64,000 nucleotides of DNA, from NCBI GenBank assembly GCA_020881915.1, contig JAJFPB010000012.1, forward strand, positions 930,001 through 994,000, read 5' to 3'. Positions 45,429-59,887 of this stretch are shown here, one piece after another (the stretch's first letter is position 1; each line of letters starts with the position of its first letter). Both the position numbers and the translations under genes were made by a program. The notes beneath the pieces were generated by a model. It saw only the letters and a program-made list of their open reading frames with translations. It did no database searches and was not told the DNA's origin. Origin of the DNA: Paramyrothecium sp. XJ0827 (taxonomy: Eukaryota; Ascomycota; Sordariomycetes; Hypocreales; Stachybotryaceae).

Positions 45429-45520
45429 TTCGAAAATTGAAAGTAAGATTTCGTGAAAGATAATCGGGTATCGCGAAAGAAAGATGCTCGAAGATAGAAC
45501 AGAAATCTAAATGCTCAAAT

Positions 45521-45578
45521 CTAGATGGAGTCAGTAACGGAATTGCACCAGATGTAGAAGTATAGACAAGAGACTCAC
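45521..45578 (-). other. Probable 5' UTR intron of the CBM19-like gene
   Basis: On the minus strand, a GTGAGT donor (45578), a TACTGAC branch sequence and a CATCTAG acceptor (45521) define a 58-nt intron about 90 bases upstream of the ATG. A TATAAGAG sequence at about 45790 could be the promoter element. Confidence 0.5.
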
Positions 45579-47168
45579 AGAAAAGTGTTGAAAATGCCGC
45601 TGTTAGAACCGAAAAAAGAACCAGAGATAGTAAAGAGAGAATGAAAGTAGAATGGGAAAGAAACAGCTAACCAGTAGCAAGGAAAAAAGGAAAAGACTTA
45701 AGGAAATAAAGCACAAGATACAAAGAATGACTGAAGTGAATGAGGGCTTGGAAAAGATAGATCAACGACGAGTCACCGGCAGTGTCCTCTTATAGCGACT
45801 TCGCCATGCTGAGGCTTGGCTCACTGCTGCGGGCAACCCATGGTCGGCAGATTGAACGCAGGAGAGTGTTCAGACGAATGACAGGGGACGCTGAAGACAG
45901 GGGTCAACCTTTTTTTAGCAGCGCCAGGGCTCATCTTTAGTAACAAACCCCTGTCAGCTACAGCAGGACAGTTCGGCGGTGGGACAAGCGGTTTCACACC
46001 TAAAAAAGTGTCTGTGCAGCTTCCAGGCCCCGGTAAGAGCCGTGGTGCCAGGGATGCGTTACAAAGTACCTACCATGAATACAACAGGCTATCGAGTGCG
46101 AGCCGTTTTTGAATGCGAGATGGACAATCTTACATGAGGCGTCGGAGACTTAACATAAAATTCCGTGCAGATTCCAGAATGAGGATTATTTGGTGGCGAC
46201 AAGCGCAGAACAGACGAAATGAAAAGGATGAAAACAAGATTATCTTGACTCATGGAAGCAATGGATCAAGATGCTGATGCACCGCACCTATGACAAACAA
46301 AGTTATTTAGAGTCGCTAGTGGCAGGCGAAATTGACGCACATCCGGCTTGGCTTGTCCGATTCAAATCTGCGTTTCTCATCAAGAGAGGCAGAGGATTTC
46401 ACTCATCAAACGGAAGATCCTTAGAGTGCCAAACACTTGAACCGAGACGACCATTCTGTGCTGAGACAGGGGAGCTCAAGATTCCCATTTGACATTCTCC
46501 GAAACTTGATCGTTACGAGCTTATGATGAGCTTATGATGAGTGAGATTTTGACGAGGCTGCGAGAGCGAGCAAATATTCCGAAGTAGGTAAGATGTGGTG
46601 GCAGGGGTCTAAATCGGTCCTCTTCCTGACACAAATATGTCGCCGCATCCTTCACTCTCCGACAGATCGCCAAGTCAAAGCTTCAGGGACTCCCCGACTG
46701 CCTAATATTGTCAATTATTTGCTGGACTGCTTTCGCACAAGTCAGCATTGAAGACGAGCAAACCGCCAAGAGTTATGCAAAGCACCCCTCGAGCCGGCGG
46801 ACAACTCACATAACATTGAACCCTACCTGGATTTGCTGGGGGAATTCTCGATTGATTCGCTGAACCTCGAGTCCTGGAAGAGATCTTCGTATTTGTTCAT
46901 CCCTGTATTGTGCTGTGCTGACGGTTTGCGTGTCGCCAGTGCCTTGCTAGAAAACAATTGTGCGTGGTTCAGCTGCGGGGTAATTGATAATGCCGTACCC
47001 TACAGCCTTGACACTCTGTGAATTAATTTCTCCGCCTGAAGCAAGGTCGGCAGAGTATTCAACCACTTGGGTTTTATGACCAATGAGTGCTTCTAACATG
47101 AAGCTCAAAAGTTCGTTATCTTGAGTCGCCAGACTTGGATGTAGCACGCCTGAGGGAAGTGACGAACC
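45579..47168. other. Intergenic region between divergent CBM19-like and HET genes
   Basis: No supported gene. A 12-bp tandem duplication (GAGCTTATGATG twice) is at about 46517-46540. It should contain both promoters. Confidence 0.35.
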
Positions 47169-48908
47169 ATGCGGCTTATCAATTGTCTCACCTCCGTGGT
47201 GGAAGAGTTCACTAACAATGTTCCGAAATACGTCATCTTGTCCCACACGTGGGAGGAAGAAGAAGTCACACTGCGGGATATGGAAGATCTAGAGCAAGCT
47301 AGACGGAAGAAGGGTTTCAACAAGATAGAGAAGGCTTGTAAAATGGCACTCGCAAGGACATATCTATATGCGTGGGTCGACACATGCTGCATCGACAAAA
47401 CGAGCAGTGCCGAGCTGTCCGAGGCTATCAATTCCATGTTTGCATGGTATGCCGCAGCAGAAGTTTGTTTCGCCTACTTGTCAGACCTGGACACGAGCTC
47501 TGAGAAATTTGTTGCGGCGGCTCACTATCCGCATCCGCGGGCTCTACAAATACACCTGTCCAAATGTCGATGGTTCCAGAGGGGTTGGACACTGCAGGAG
47601 CTGATAGCTCCACGAGAAGTTCGATTCTTCTGCAAAGATTGGTCAGAATTCTCCAATAAGCATTACCTGGCTCACGATCTGTCCGAGATCACAGGCATCG
47701 ATAAAGATGTCCTCACGGGGACGCAAAGATTGGGAGGCGTGTTGATTGGCAGAAAGATGTCGTGGGCCGCCAATAGAACGACAACCCGCGTCGAGGACAT
47801 GGCCTACTGCTTGCTTGGTATTTTCAATATTAACATGCCATTGTTGTACGGCGAGGGAGAAAAGTCGTTCGTTCGACTCCAGGAAGAGATCATGAAACAA
47901 TCAACAGACTTGTCCATACTCGCCTGGAAGCTTCCAAGGGGTGAGGCAATGAAATACAGCAAGATTCTTGCCAACTCGCCGAGTTTCTTCCGGGGCTGCC
48001 GCTCGTTGGTAGCGGAGAGCGCTATCGACCAGAATTTGGGCACACCTACAAGAGAATACAGCATCACCAATCAAGGATTAAGGACGGATGGACTGGTAAA
48101 GGGCGGGCTGGTCTCTAGAGCTTCAGAAATCCCACAAAACCATGATGGGAAGGCAATCACCGAGAAAAACCACAAACAAGACCAAGGCGCATCCTTGCAG
48201 TACCTCCTCCCTCTAGAGTGCACTACGCAAGCCGATGAGCCGAACATGATCGGGACGCAATTGGCCATAGTTCTCTATCAGTACCAGCCAAACTTGTATT
48301 TAAGGATCTGGCCTGATTTTCTTCATCCTTGTAAACCCTGGGAGTTGGAAGCACCTAGGCTGGCTCAGCCGCAGTACATTATCCATCGTACGCACCTGAG
48401 ACTCTCGGATATCGTGACGAGACGGATGCGGCACCTAGTTGAAGTCAAACATGACGGTGGCCTAATCACGGGACATTGGCCTCTCGAGAACTGGGATGTT
48501 TTGCACAGCTGCTTTCTTCCGGCTGGGCACGACATATTTTGGGGGGCATGCACACTGGATGGGCTATACGCGTTTCCGCCTGGTGACAATCCTATACCAT
48601 GGCAACCAATTTATGTCGTTTTTGGCAGGGCTGCTGATGGCTTTTTCAGCTCTCTAGTCTCTGGCCACGAAATGCGACAGTTTCTCCCCGACAAGACTAG
48701 AGACAGACCTCCCTCTCTCTTGAAAGATCTCTTGACGTTTCTATGGGCAACCGCTTACCCCAAAAAGATTGTCGCCTGTACTGCTAACTCTCAAGAAATG
48801 GATTGCACCATACAAGAGGAGGTCTCATACATGAAAGATACCCTAGCGGGGCTCGAGTTCCGAATAGTCACCATTAATCTCCATACCACGAACAAACGGG
48901 AAGTCTGA
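47169..48908 (+). CDS. HET domain protein (heterokaryon incompatibility)
   Basis: A single exon encodes 579 residues. The N-terminal HET domain is complete: MRLINCL start, PKYVILSHTW, YLYAWVDTCCIDK, EAINSMFAWY, FAYLSDL, CRWFQRGWTLQELIAP, TRVEDMAYCLLGIFNINMPLLYGEGEKSFVRLQEEI. The C-terminal 330 residues have no recognised repeat or NACHT domain. HET proteins trigger cell death on non-self recognition during hyphal fusion, and most genomes hold dozens. It converges tail to tail with the permease gene (stops 47 bp apart). The frame is uninterrupted and looks functional. Confidence 0.92.
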   Translation: MRLINCLTSVVEEFTNNVPKYVILSHTWEEEEVTLRDMEDLEQARRKKGFNKIEKACKMALARTYLYAWVDTCCIDKTSSAELSEAINSMFAWYAAAEVCFAYLSDLDTSSEKFVAAAHYPHPRALQIHLSKCRWFQRGWTLQELIAPREVRFFCKDWSEFSNKHYLAHDLSEITGIDKDVLTGTQRLGGVLIGRKMSWAANRTTTRVEDMAYCLLGIFNINMPLLYGEGEKSFVRLQEEIMKQSTDLSILAWKLPRGEAMKYSKILANSPSFFRGCRSLVAESAIDQNLGTPTREYSITNQGLRTDGLVKGGLVSRASEIPQNHDGKAITEKNHKQDQGASLQYLLPLECTTQADEPNMIGTQLAIVLYQYQPNLYLRIWPDFLHPCKPWELEAPRLAQPQYIIHRTHLRLSDIVTRRMRHLVEVKHDGGLITGHWPLENWDVLHSCFLPAGHDIFWGACTLDGLYAFPPGDNPIPWQPIYVVFGRAADGFFSSLVSGHEMRQFLPDKTRDRPPSLLKDLLTFLWATAYPKKIVACTANSQEMDCTIQEEVSYMKDTLAGLEFRIVTINLHTTNKREV

Positions 48909-48954
48909 TAATTAAGATGTAGAAAAGAACTCTGCAGCAATCTAGTTGGTTGAA

Positions 48955-50962
48955 TCAAACAGCTTCGTGATGTGAAGCATCTCCACTGGCAAGACTCTTG
49001 GAAACCCCTTCCATTACAGAAGCTCCTTGCTCGCCCATAATGGTTTCGAATCGCTATAAAACATGTCAAAAAGATATCCCCTATGAATTCAACACTTCCG
49101 AAAGGAGAGATTTCTTACCGGCCCTTCGAAACGATGACCGTAGATGATCCAGTAGGCCTCTATCACGATGACGAAAATTCCCAGTACGACCACAACATAA
49201 TCTGGCTGCAGTTAGTCGTTGTGTACCTGAGTTTGTTATAAGGGGATGGGGTGGCGTACTCATGTTGTCGCTTGTGACAGGTAGGGCGACCGGGAAGCAA
49301 AAGAACTAGAACTTGTCAGCATGAAAACGAAGACAGGGTTTGAGGTGATTACAATTGATGTTACAGCTACAAATATAACCGCAACATAATTAATAGCATA
49401 GCCCTGACGACCAAGATTGAATGGTGTGTGCGAGAGGCGGTGGCTATCCAGCACCTTTCTGCCTCTTACCAGGAGAGTGATGATCGGGAATGCGTAGGAG
49501 ACATTCAGGAAGATCGTGCAAGAAGAGATATATGCTCCAAATGCCACATTAGGACCTAGATAGAGCAGGCCAAACAAAACATTGAATGCGTAACATAGAG
49601 CAATGGCGCGGGTCGGAACGTTGAATCCTGGCTGAATGTGAGAAAAGTACTTCGGGAAGACAATGCCTTTGTCGCGAGCCATTGAAAACAAAAGTCGACT
49701 CGCACTGGTTATACTGGCCGTGCACCCATTGATAAAACAAATTGCGAGTACTAATGTGAGAACGCAAGAACCCGCTCGGCTCTTGGTACCCTGAAGAATA
49801 AGCTCAACAATGGGCATGTTTGTGTCGGTGGAAAGCACAACGTCGGGTTCTGCCAAGCAAAACAGAACCACAAGTATGAATACAAGACCGCTGAAGAGTC
49901 TTCATGAGTAGTATTCTTTCAAATAAACGTCTGGAGGTTGGAACTTACGTCACTCCGCCAACAGCAATTGCGTAGATCATGGCCCGAGGAGCATCTCGAG
50001 TCGGATTGGGCATCTCTTCCGTCATGTGAAGGATGACATCGAACCCAATTAGGGAAAGAGCAGACTGCAGAAGTCCAAGGATCCAGGCCACACCATCAGA
50101 CCAGCCTGCTGTGTTGCTGAAATTGGTAAACACGTACTCAGCACTCGTTTTGCTGTGCATGGAGAGCAGAACGATGCTGATTATGACCACGCCAAGGATG
50201 GACCACGCCACTGGTCTTACTGTCAGTGAGGAGCATAGATAGGCAGGTCTTTGACTCACGAGCAAAGTCGTTCCATTTGCCTAGGATTTTGTTTCCCCAT
50301 ACATTGCCGACGGTGGCGAAAGTCAAGATGGCCAGGGAAATGAGGTATGTATTCCACTGCGTGACGACGAAACTGGCATCAGACGCGACGACCGAAGCGG
50401 CGCAGACGAATTGGGCTTGAAAAATAAATTAATAACAATCAGTAGAAGAAGGCTGACACTCCAGGCAGTAAAGTGTGGACTAACAGGCAAAAAATTCCTG
50501 GACAGTAACAATGACCAGCCAGCCAAATATGGTGATCCATCCCACCCAGAAGCTCTGCAAGACGCACAGTCAATTAATTGAAATGCGCTGTATTTTGACT
50601 TGGGCGGCGACTGATTACCATAACCCGTTTCCACTTCTCGGAACAAAGCGCGTACACAAAGTGATATTGCCCCCCTGCTGTAGGCCATATCGCAGCCATT
50701 TCGCCAAGGCTGGCTGTCAGAGCAAAGTTGCAAATAACGCAGAATATGAAGCCATAGAGCAGGGAAACTGGGCCACCAGATGGTAGAACAAGGCCTATAG
50801 ACCCCGCGAGAGCAATCCAAGTGCTTTGAGGCCTATTAGCTTGGAAAGGTACGTCATGGGTTGAGGTGACGGCGCATACTTTAAGATGGCAAATGCCATC
50901 GCCACCATGTTCAACCGTGACAAACGCGGCTGGAGATGGCCATTGTTCTCGTGAGAGGCCAT
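48955..50962 (-). CDS. APC-superfamily amino acid/choline/GABA-type permease
   Basis: Spliced from about nine exons starting MASHENNGHLQPRLSRLNMVAMAFAIL. Family blocks: STWIALAGSIGLVLPSGGP, LTASLGEMAAIWPTAGGQYH (amine permease signature), SFWVGWITIFGWL, SLIGFDVILHMTEEMPNPTRDAPRAMIYA, FINGCTASITSASRLLFSMARDKGIVFPKYF and VPTRAIAL. The end comes from a last exon spliced at GGPCCG/GTAAGA into …TIMGEQGASVMEGVSKSLAS, stopping at 48955. The relatives transport choline, GABA, polyamines or biotin precursors; substrate is not set by sequence alone. It is divergent from the amine oxidase gene, which fits amine uptake. Confidence 0.83.
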
Positions 50963-53356
<2,394 letters not shown>

Positions 53357-53777
53357 GCGCAATGATGCCACAATTGCGTAATTCCGCATTATTAGGAAAT
53401 GCCAGGAATCGGGGATCCTCCTAGATCGAAGAAGGAGAGATTTCTTCAAAAAGTCACTGACAGTTACTATGGATGTTAGTCCAACTTTCTTATGAAGCAC
53501 TCACGCCGCTCCAGGATTACAACACTTAATGAAAATGCAGATGATCCAAACAGTCTATTCACGCTGACAATCTTGACATGAGCCGATAAGAAGGTGAGTC
53601 ACAGATTTAGATTGAAACCATCCACAGTAACATCAATGTTTGAAACTTCATGTTCCCGTGGTTATTTGATGAAAGCCATGTTCTGGAATTTACCTAGGTC
53701 CTCCAAAACTATTTGTCCCCTATGGTCTCATCTTCCAATCATGGCGATTACCGCAAGAGAGCAAAGTAGTAAAGGTA
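53357..53777. other. Convergent intergenic region
   Basis: No gene supported between the stops of the amine oxidase and the secreted protein. Confidence 0.35.
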
Positions 53778-54396
53778 TCACGCCTGGAAGAAAGCAAGGT
53801 CGAGCGAATCAAGCTAAAGACAAAGGGTTAATTTACAACTGTTCTTTAGGAGATATGTTGCCTGACTCACGTATCCGGCATCATTAGGTCCGAGGGATCC
53901 ACTGATCTTCAAAGCAGTGTTGATGGTGATCACCTGAGTGGTGCCTGCGGCGCCCGAGATCGGAGTCGTTTGGGGAAATGTGTAATCGTTATCGTTCGGG
54001 CCATTAATAGTGAAACTTCCGCCCTATCAAAGTCTTAGAGAGATTCTAATGGCACCGAAACATAATATGGAGCAAAAGGAGCCTTACCAAGCCATTCAAG
54101 TCAGCTTTAGCGCCGGATGCTAGCAGCGCATACCCGCGATAGTCTGATCTGAGTATCGCTGCATTCCAGCCAGCCGGCGTAGTGAAGCTGACAGTGATCT
54201 TGCAGTCTTTGCTTGGATCCGTCACAAAAGCTCTGTAATCCTCGAAGATGAAGGTCCTGTGCAGCCTATCTGAAGAGAGTAGCCCTCCCACGGTACCCGG
54301 CGGGCAGCCAGTGCCAGTGAAGGCCACGCTGTTAATTGCGGCAGCTGCGATGCCGAAGAAAGCGGACAAGGGCAGGAGAACTTGTGCAGTATGCAT
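53778..54396 (-). CDS. Small secreted protein, DUF4360-like
   Basis: Exons 54396-54088, 54023-53871 and 53813-53778 sum to 166 codons including stop (165 aa). The signal peptide is MHTAQVLLPLSAFFGIAAAA. The mature start INSVAFTGTGCPPGTVGG and the CKITVSFTTPAGWNAAI and YRGYALLASGAKADL blocks are characteristic of the fungal DUF4360 secreted family. The GGSFTINGPNDNDYTF block after the first intron fits its beta-sandwich. The third exon is less certain; without that splice the frame reads on to about 53832. Extracellular role unknown. Confidence 0.7.
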
Positions 54397-56226
54397 GATT
54401 ATAGCTTCTGAGAGAAGGGAGCGACCGTCGCTTGATGGCAATTCTAAGTTGTGTTGTGGATTCTGAGGTGGGCAAGTATGAGAAAACTGAAGCGTTGGGA
54501 CACCTGGTTTTATACTTCTCCAGGAACTATTGTACAAACCCATCACCTGCATGCACGTGCTGAAGCTTGGGTGGCGATGTTGAGTAAACGAGCTGGTCAG
54601 TCAGCCTGCGATGTTTCGGAAGACACACGATCTCGCTCTATTCGACAGCCAAACATTCTCAAAGTTCGGTTCTCGGAGACTTCCCTGCGTGAATGAGAGG
54701 CACGCGATGAATAGGATGACTTTCTTGACGAGCCTACACCGCTCCCCAATGCCTGCTCACGCTGTCATCTTCAAGAAGGATCCAAACCTGGTCTGATTGG
54801 ACACGGGAAATGCCTTTCGGCATCCTCCTGGAGGTATCCCTCCACAGACCTAGGATAATGCAACAATTACACTGGTCGAGGGATCCGATGCGCTCGGACC
54901 CCTCGGACTATTGACGAATGTGAATGCATCATCTCGCAATCACGAGCGCTGCATAACAACTTGCGCTTGAATCTAGGATTTTGTTGAATTTAGCCAGTAG
55001 TCGGGTGTAGCGCTTACGAATAACACTGCCAGTGTTGTTGAATCATCGTAAGATGAATTTTGGCACCAAATCTGATGCGGGCTGCAAAGTAAATACCAGT
55101 CATTCTTACAGTCATTACATCCCCGACTATAGAGCCAATGAAGTGTCGAGACAAGTGATAGATTTATTGTATAATGACAACCATGATAAACAGTAGCATG
55201 AGACTAGCTAACTAGAAATAGCTGCAGTGTCGTATAAGGAGGTTCTGTGGCCACCCCTCGAGGCATTACAAGGTGCTCATGCGGTATCCATGAGAGCTGC
55301 TGACATTTATCCGAAGCAAGGAGCCTAGACCCGCCGAGCTAACTCATGTAACAGAGGGCTTGAGAGGGCCTTTATTCAATTCTTGTCCAGCGGCTTTTCT
55401 CGTTTGCCGCCTGATCTAGCATGCACCGCGAGCGTGGCAGGGACTGATTTTGGAACAACGCAGATAAAGCGAACTCTTACGTGTCCTCATTCGCACTAGG
55501 TCATTTCTGCTGTTGTCTCTGTTGGGAATATGTTAAGCTCATACGAATGACCGCATAGTTCTGCTAGCAAGCTGCTTCTATGACGCACTTTCTGAGTGTC
55601 AATCATTGCCTCCATTTCGACAAAGGGGTTGGGGAGTGGCATTGCCTTACACTGAATTAGAGAATGTGTGGGGGAGGCGGGCATTCTTCTATATAACTCT
55701 AGAATCCCTTAAACACCGGTGGTCTTGTAGATACAGATAGCTCGGCTCGATATCAGGGTCTTTGATAGTAAAGGTGACCTAGCGGTTCATTGGATTCTGC
55801 TTGTTCTTCCGTTGCTGCAGTTAGTAGGCCTGTAGCCTTGCTGCCAATCGTACTTTCCTCCTCACCTAAAACTCACTGTGGAGTTGGACGCTGTCTAGCG
55901 CAATGAATGGCATGATTTAACCATGTAGAGATTTCCAGCATACTTGTTGCGTCTGCATTCGATGCGGAAACTCGAGAATTCGGCGCAGAAGTGTACCACA
56001 ACTTAAAAGGGCGCCCTTGGGTGGAATATCGAGAGCTTTATGGATCTACCTTCTTTCCCCCAGGCAACAGGCTACACAGGACTGCGGTGGGCTCGAGGTC
56101 TGGGCAAGAAATGTTCTGGATAGCCTTTGACATTCTTCCTCACAGATGGCTGATGCGATCCTTGCCACAGACCTTGACATCGGGATCAACAAGGAGGTCT
56201 GCATAATCGATGGGAAGAAACATACG

Positions 56227-56472
56227 TTACTGCAGCGGGAAGCCATGCTTTGGCATGGAATGCTCATCAGGTACGGAGACTCGAGATGCTGCCAAGATTG
56301 CGACGACCGCGGTGCTCTCGAACCCGCCGTCACATATAAAGATACCATAGATCACACCCGCATTGGGAAAGAACAGAGAATTGTTTAAATGTCGGCCTTG
56401 GACAGGACTGGCCGAACAGAGACCATAAACACCAGAACAGATGAGCACAATCACACCAACCCTAGGCACCAT
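56227..56472 (-). CDS. Possible small secreted protein (partial model)
   Basis: The frame starts MVPRVGVIVLICSGVYGLCSA, a plausible signal peptide, and continues for about 60 residues (including GVIYGIFICDGGFES) to a TGA. A second frame further along the minus strand (about 56230-56046) is Cys-containing and might be a later exon. No family recognised; it may be chance. Confidence 0.25.
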   Translation of the reverse strand: MVPRVGVIVLICSGVYGLCSASPVQGRHLNNSLFFPNAGVIYGIFICDGGFESTAVVAILAASRVSVPDEHSMPKHGFPLQ

Positions 56473-57659
56473 AATCCTCGATACTATTTTTTAAATTGTG
56501 CACATTCTCATCATCTGGTCGCGTTAAATATGCCCGGCCAGTCCTCAAGCTCTTCCCCTGGTGCCCAATAAGGCTCACAAGCCTCCGTAGTAGGCTACAA
56601 GTTTGTGGTTGTCGCCTGGCCTAGGCTCTTTGCGTGGCGCAACAGCTAACATAAGACAATAGAGCCACGTCTGTGGGGTCTGGGGCAGTCACAAAGAAAT
56701 ATTCGCACGCCATAGAGCGGTCCCTTCGGGGAGATCATTTGGTCTCAGCGCATGTTGCACTCTTAGGAGCCGCATCGCACGGACATGATGTGAACGAATG
56801 TATATTAAAGTATCCAGGGTAGCTTGAATGCCCCGGGTGGGTTGGACCATGGCTGTGAGCAGCGGCTACTTCGGCTCGTGTCCATCTCGGACAACAAGGC
56901 GACATTTTGTTGGCACCCCGTGGCTTCAGGCGACCGATGCAGCAACAAGAAAATAGATTTTATCTTTGGACTCTCCTAACGGATGTTGAGGCAGTACCTA
57001 GACGTATACAAAAAGAAGATTCTTGCGGCGCTGTGGTCGTATGAGACGATTGTCAGGGTTTTTTTATGTTGATCGACATAAGAGAGGAGATCGCTAGCAG
57101 TGCCTGGAGTACAAATGAAGGCTCTCTCTGCAATGGGTTTGAATAGAGCTTAAAGAATACAAATATCGACGCGCTGTACGCAATTTGCACCGGCTCATAT
57201 CCTGGACACTTGAACTCGTCCCATTACAAGGCTTGCATCAACCGCATATCGGGATATTGGATCCCATTCTTTTTGTCTAGTCACTCTGAAGTCTCGCTGT
57301 AATTAATATTTGCAAAATTGATACGTTGAATAACCGTAGAATGCACATCTTTGATGGTAGAGGAGCAAGCTACGGCACTGGGAGACTTGTAGGTACTCGG
57401 CTCGTCCCATGTAGCGTCCTTTTGGCCGAAAATCTCCTTACCAAATGTAGTATTTTACTAGAGCCAAACAAACAATTCGATTCACAAGTTGTACATCATT
57501 GTACAATCCGTTTCGTGGAATTAGAAATTCCGTCTTCAACCCCTCATTAATGGGTCGACGGGATCCACGATAGCCCACACATCATTCTCGATTGGTTAGG
57601 GTAGCTGAATCCCCTGCTGGGCTCGATTATAGACACGAAAGAGGGGGAAAACAGCAGCT

Positions 57660-57666
57660 TATAAGG
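57660..57666 (+). promoter_or_regulatory. TATA box of the pectin methylesterase gene
   Basis: TATAAGG sits two bases before the in-frame ATG at 57669 and 77 bases before the ATG at 57744. With a TATA box here, transcription should start after 57669, which favours 57744 as the true start. Confidence 0.4.
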
Positions 57667-57743
57667 TAATGCTTTTTGCTGTTGGATTCCTCCTAGTTCT
57701 GTGTTTCCCTAATCTTCGGGTCCAAATCAGAAGTAGTTACAAT

Positions 57744-59043
57744 ATGGTGAGATTCAACTCGTCCGTTGTATTAGCTCTAGCTCAGCAATGCTTTGCTGGA
57801 TCGGTATCGCAAGGCATTGATGGATTTCCTGGACGGCCAGCAAAGACCTATGCAGAATGTCAGCGGAAAACCTGCAAGCCCTTAGACGGCTGCCCCGAGG
57901 GAACACTATTTGTCAGCCAGCACAGTCCATTCGCAAATTATTCTACCATACAGGCGGCAGTAGCTTCTCTCCCGCATGACGACTCCTCTCATGTGATCCT
58001 GGTTGCACCGGGGACATACATAGAACGAATCAATGTTACTCGATCCGGTCCCGTGACACTCCTGGGTCAGAGTAATGATCCGTATCGTGGACTTTCATAT
58101 GGGGATGTCGATTCCGACACTGCGCACAGGAACGAGGTGCAGGTGCTTTGGGCTGCCGCAAATAGCGACAACACTGGAAGAATAACGGACAACGCGGTCA
58201 CGACTGTCTTAACGATTGCGCCTACGTGGAATGCTTCACTGACCGGAACCGGCCCAACAGGCTTCCCAGTGCCCGCAGATCCGCCATTTGGCAACGCGGA
58301 CTTCCGGGCTTACAACATCGATTTCCGCAATGTGTTTGCCTTGCAAGCAGCTGGGCCGGCCTTGACTGTTGGCGTTGCATATGCAAATGCCAGCTTTTAC
58401 GGATGCGGCTTCTACAGTTACCAGGACACTGTATATGTCGGTAAACTCGGAAATGCCTACTTCTACGACAATGTTATTGCTGGCCAAACAGACTTTCTCT
58501 ATGGCTTCGGGACTGCTTGGGTTGAGAAATCAACACTTGCTCTTCGAAACTGCAACGGAGGTATCACTGCCTGGAAAGGTAAGCATATTGGTCAAAGTAT
58601 TGGACTACTGTCTGACGTCTTTTCAAGGAACTAACACTACCTTCACAAATAAATACGGGGTGTACGTATCGAACTCGCGTGTTATTGCTGCGAATGACTC
58701 TATTGCGACTACGATAAATAGAAAGTGTCCGCTCGGACGCCCTTGGAACTCTCTTCATCGGAGCATTTTCCTTGAGTCCTACCTGGATGAGAGTATTTTA
58801 CCTGCTGGTTACATCAAATGGGGTGCTACAGATCCAAGGTTCGACAACAAGACTTTCATGGCCGTTTATGATAACTTTGGGCCCGGATATGATCTACCGA
58901 GTCTGAAAGGGAGCAATGTCACAATCGTGCTGGACGATGCAGGAGTCCAGCCCTACGGTTCTCCGGGCGAAGTCTTCACAGGTCCCAAAGGCGAGCCGGG
59001 TAACACGTGGTGGATTGATAGAAGTATATATACTGCGATCTAA
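57744..59043 (+). CDS. Secreted pectin methylesterase (CE8)
   Basis: Exons 57744-58578 and 58628-59043 sum to 417 codons including stop (416 aa). The enzyme removes methyl esters from plant pectin. A signal-peptide-like start is MVRFNSSVVLALAQQCFAGSVSQ. The right-handed beta-helix begins at FANYSTIQAAVASLP and VILVAPGTYIERINV. Active-site motifs are SYQDTVYV (Gln and acid Asp), GQTDFLYG (nucleophile Asp) and CPLGRPW (Arg and Trp). An alternative ATG at 57669 would add 25 hydrophobic residues. Its presence fits a plant-associated lifestyle. Confidence 0.9.
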
Positions 59044-59584
59044 CTAAAATGAGAGTGCCATATCTGCTGGTAGCGTAAATCGAATTTAATATCCCCTGTT
59101 TCTTTTGACTAAGCAAAAGGTGTGTATGATTGAGTTGAGGCACGCAACCTGCACGGTTAGATAAATTAGGCATTCGGCCGTGTCGTGGTAATGCGCTGCA
59201 AGTAACGCCAAAAGGACCATTTTTAAAGATGGGTTAGGGGCTTTTACTACTGTTCTGGCTGTCTTCGTCTCGAGCTATCGGTCAGAGTGAGGGCATTTCG
59301 ATCATAGCTGGTTCTGATGTAATAGTTGACCTCGGGAATGATGACTGAAGTTTTTGTCTCGGAGAAATGCTTACTAAATTAGGCAAGTTGTCTTTAAAGG
59401 AGGAACTGGAATGAGGAGACGTCAGCTCGGACGGGCTTTCGGATAGACGGCATGGCTGAAATAAATGTCTCTTGGAAGTTCCAAACATAAATAGGAGGTG
59501 GTTCCTCACTAGAACTTGATCCATCTGCTTTGACCCACTAGCTACTAAAACTTGGCATTAGCATTCATTGAAGCGGTTTTAAAC
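59044..59584. other. Intergenic region
   Basis: No gene supported between the pectin methylesterase and the cysteine-rich protein. Confidence 0.35.
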
Positions 59585-59887
59585 ATGAAACTTTGTACAC
59601 TTGCCCTCCTGATCACCACAGTATTGGCGGCCGATACAATGCTTGACGTCAATACAACGAGCCGCTGCCCTGTTTCCGAATGCTACAGCGATAATATTCG
59701 GCCAACATGCCTCCCTGGACGCGCCTGCCCGCAGTACATCATCCTGGCAACGGCATGTCCCTGGACTTGTGGTGGTCGGCTCCCACAGGGTTGTCAGGCG
59801 CGCTGCAAACCTTGCAAGGAGGAAGTGTGTCCCAAAATCTGTCAATGCGAGATATTATGCACTTCTGGTCCTTGCAATATGCTATGA
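59585..59887 (+). CDS. Small secreted cysteine-rich protein (effector candidate)
   Basis: A 100-residue frame. The signal peptide is MKLCTLALLITTVLAADT. The roughly 83-residue mature part then has 14 cysteines, many in pairs of close spacing (CPVSEC, CKPCKEEVCPKICQC). An even cysteine number and the lack of other domains suggest a disulfide-knotted apoplastic protein. No known toxin or hydrophobin pattern was recognised. An in-frame upstream Met at 59552 would spoil the signal peptide, so 59585 was chosen. Overlapping longer plus-strand frames are shadows. Confidence 0.65.
   Translation: MKLCTLALLITTVLAADTMLDVNTTSRCPVSECYSDNIRPTCLPGRACPQYIILATACPWTCGGRLPQGCQARCKPCKEEVCPKICQCEILCTSGPCNML

Larger units (their letters stand above)
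54397..57743. other. Gene-poor region (3.3 kb)
   Basis: No confident gene. The only candidate is a minus-strand frame at 56472-56227 (81 residues) that opens with a signal-peptide-like MVPRVGVIVLICSGVYGLCSA. Its downstream part could continue through an intron into a Cys-containing frame, but the join is not convincing. No transposase or clear repeat was found. Confidence 0.35.

Noticed and set aside
44658..45440. 260-residue plus-strand open frame
   Set aside because: It overlaps the CBM19-like gene in antisense. It is Ser/Arg/Gly-rich, a mirror of the repeat modules, with no signal peptide or motif.
54397..57743. RIP-degraded transposon in the 3.3-kb gene-poor stretch
   Set aside because: Base composition is not extreme by eye, and no transposase, LTR or inverted-repeat ends were found.
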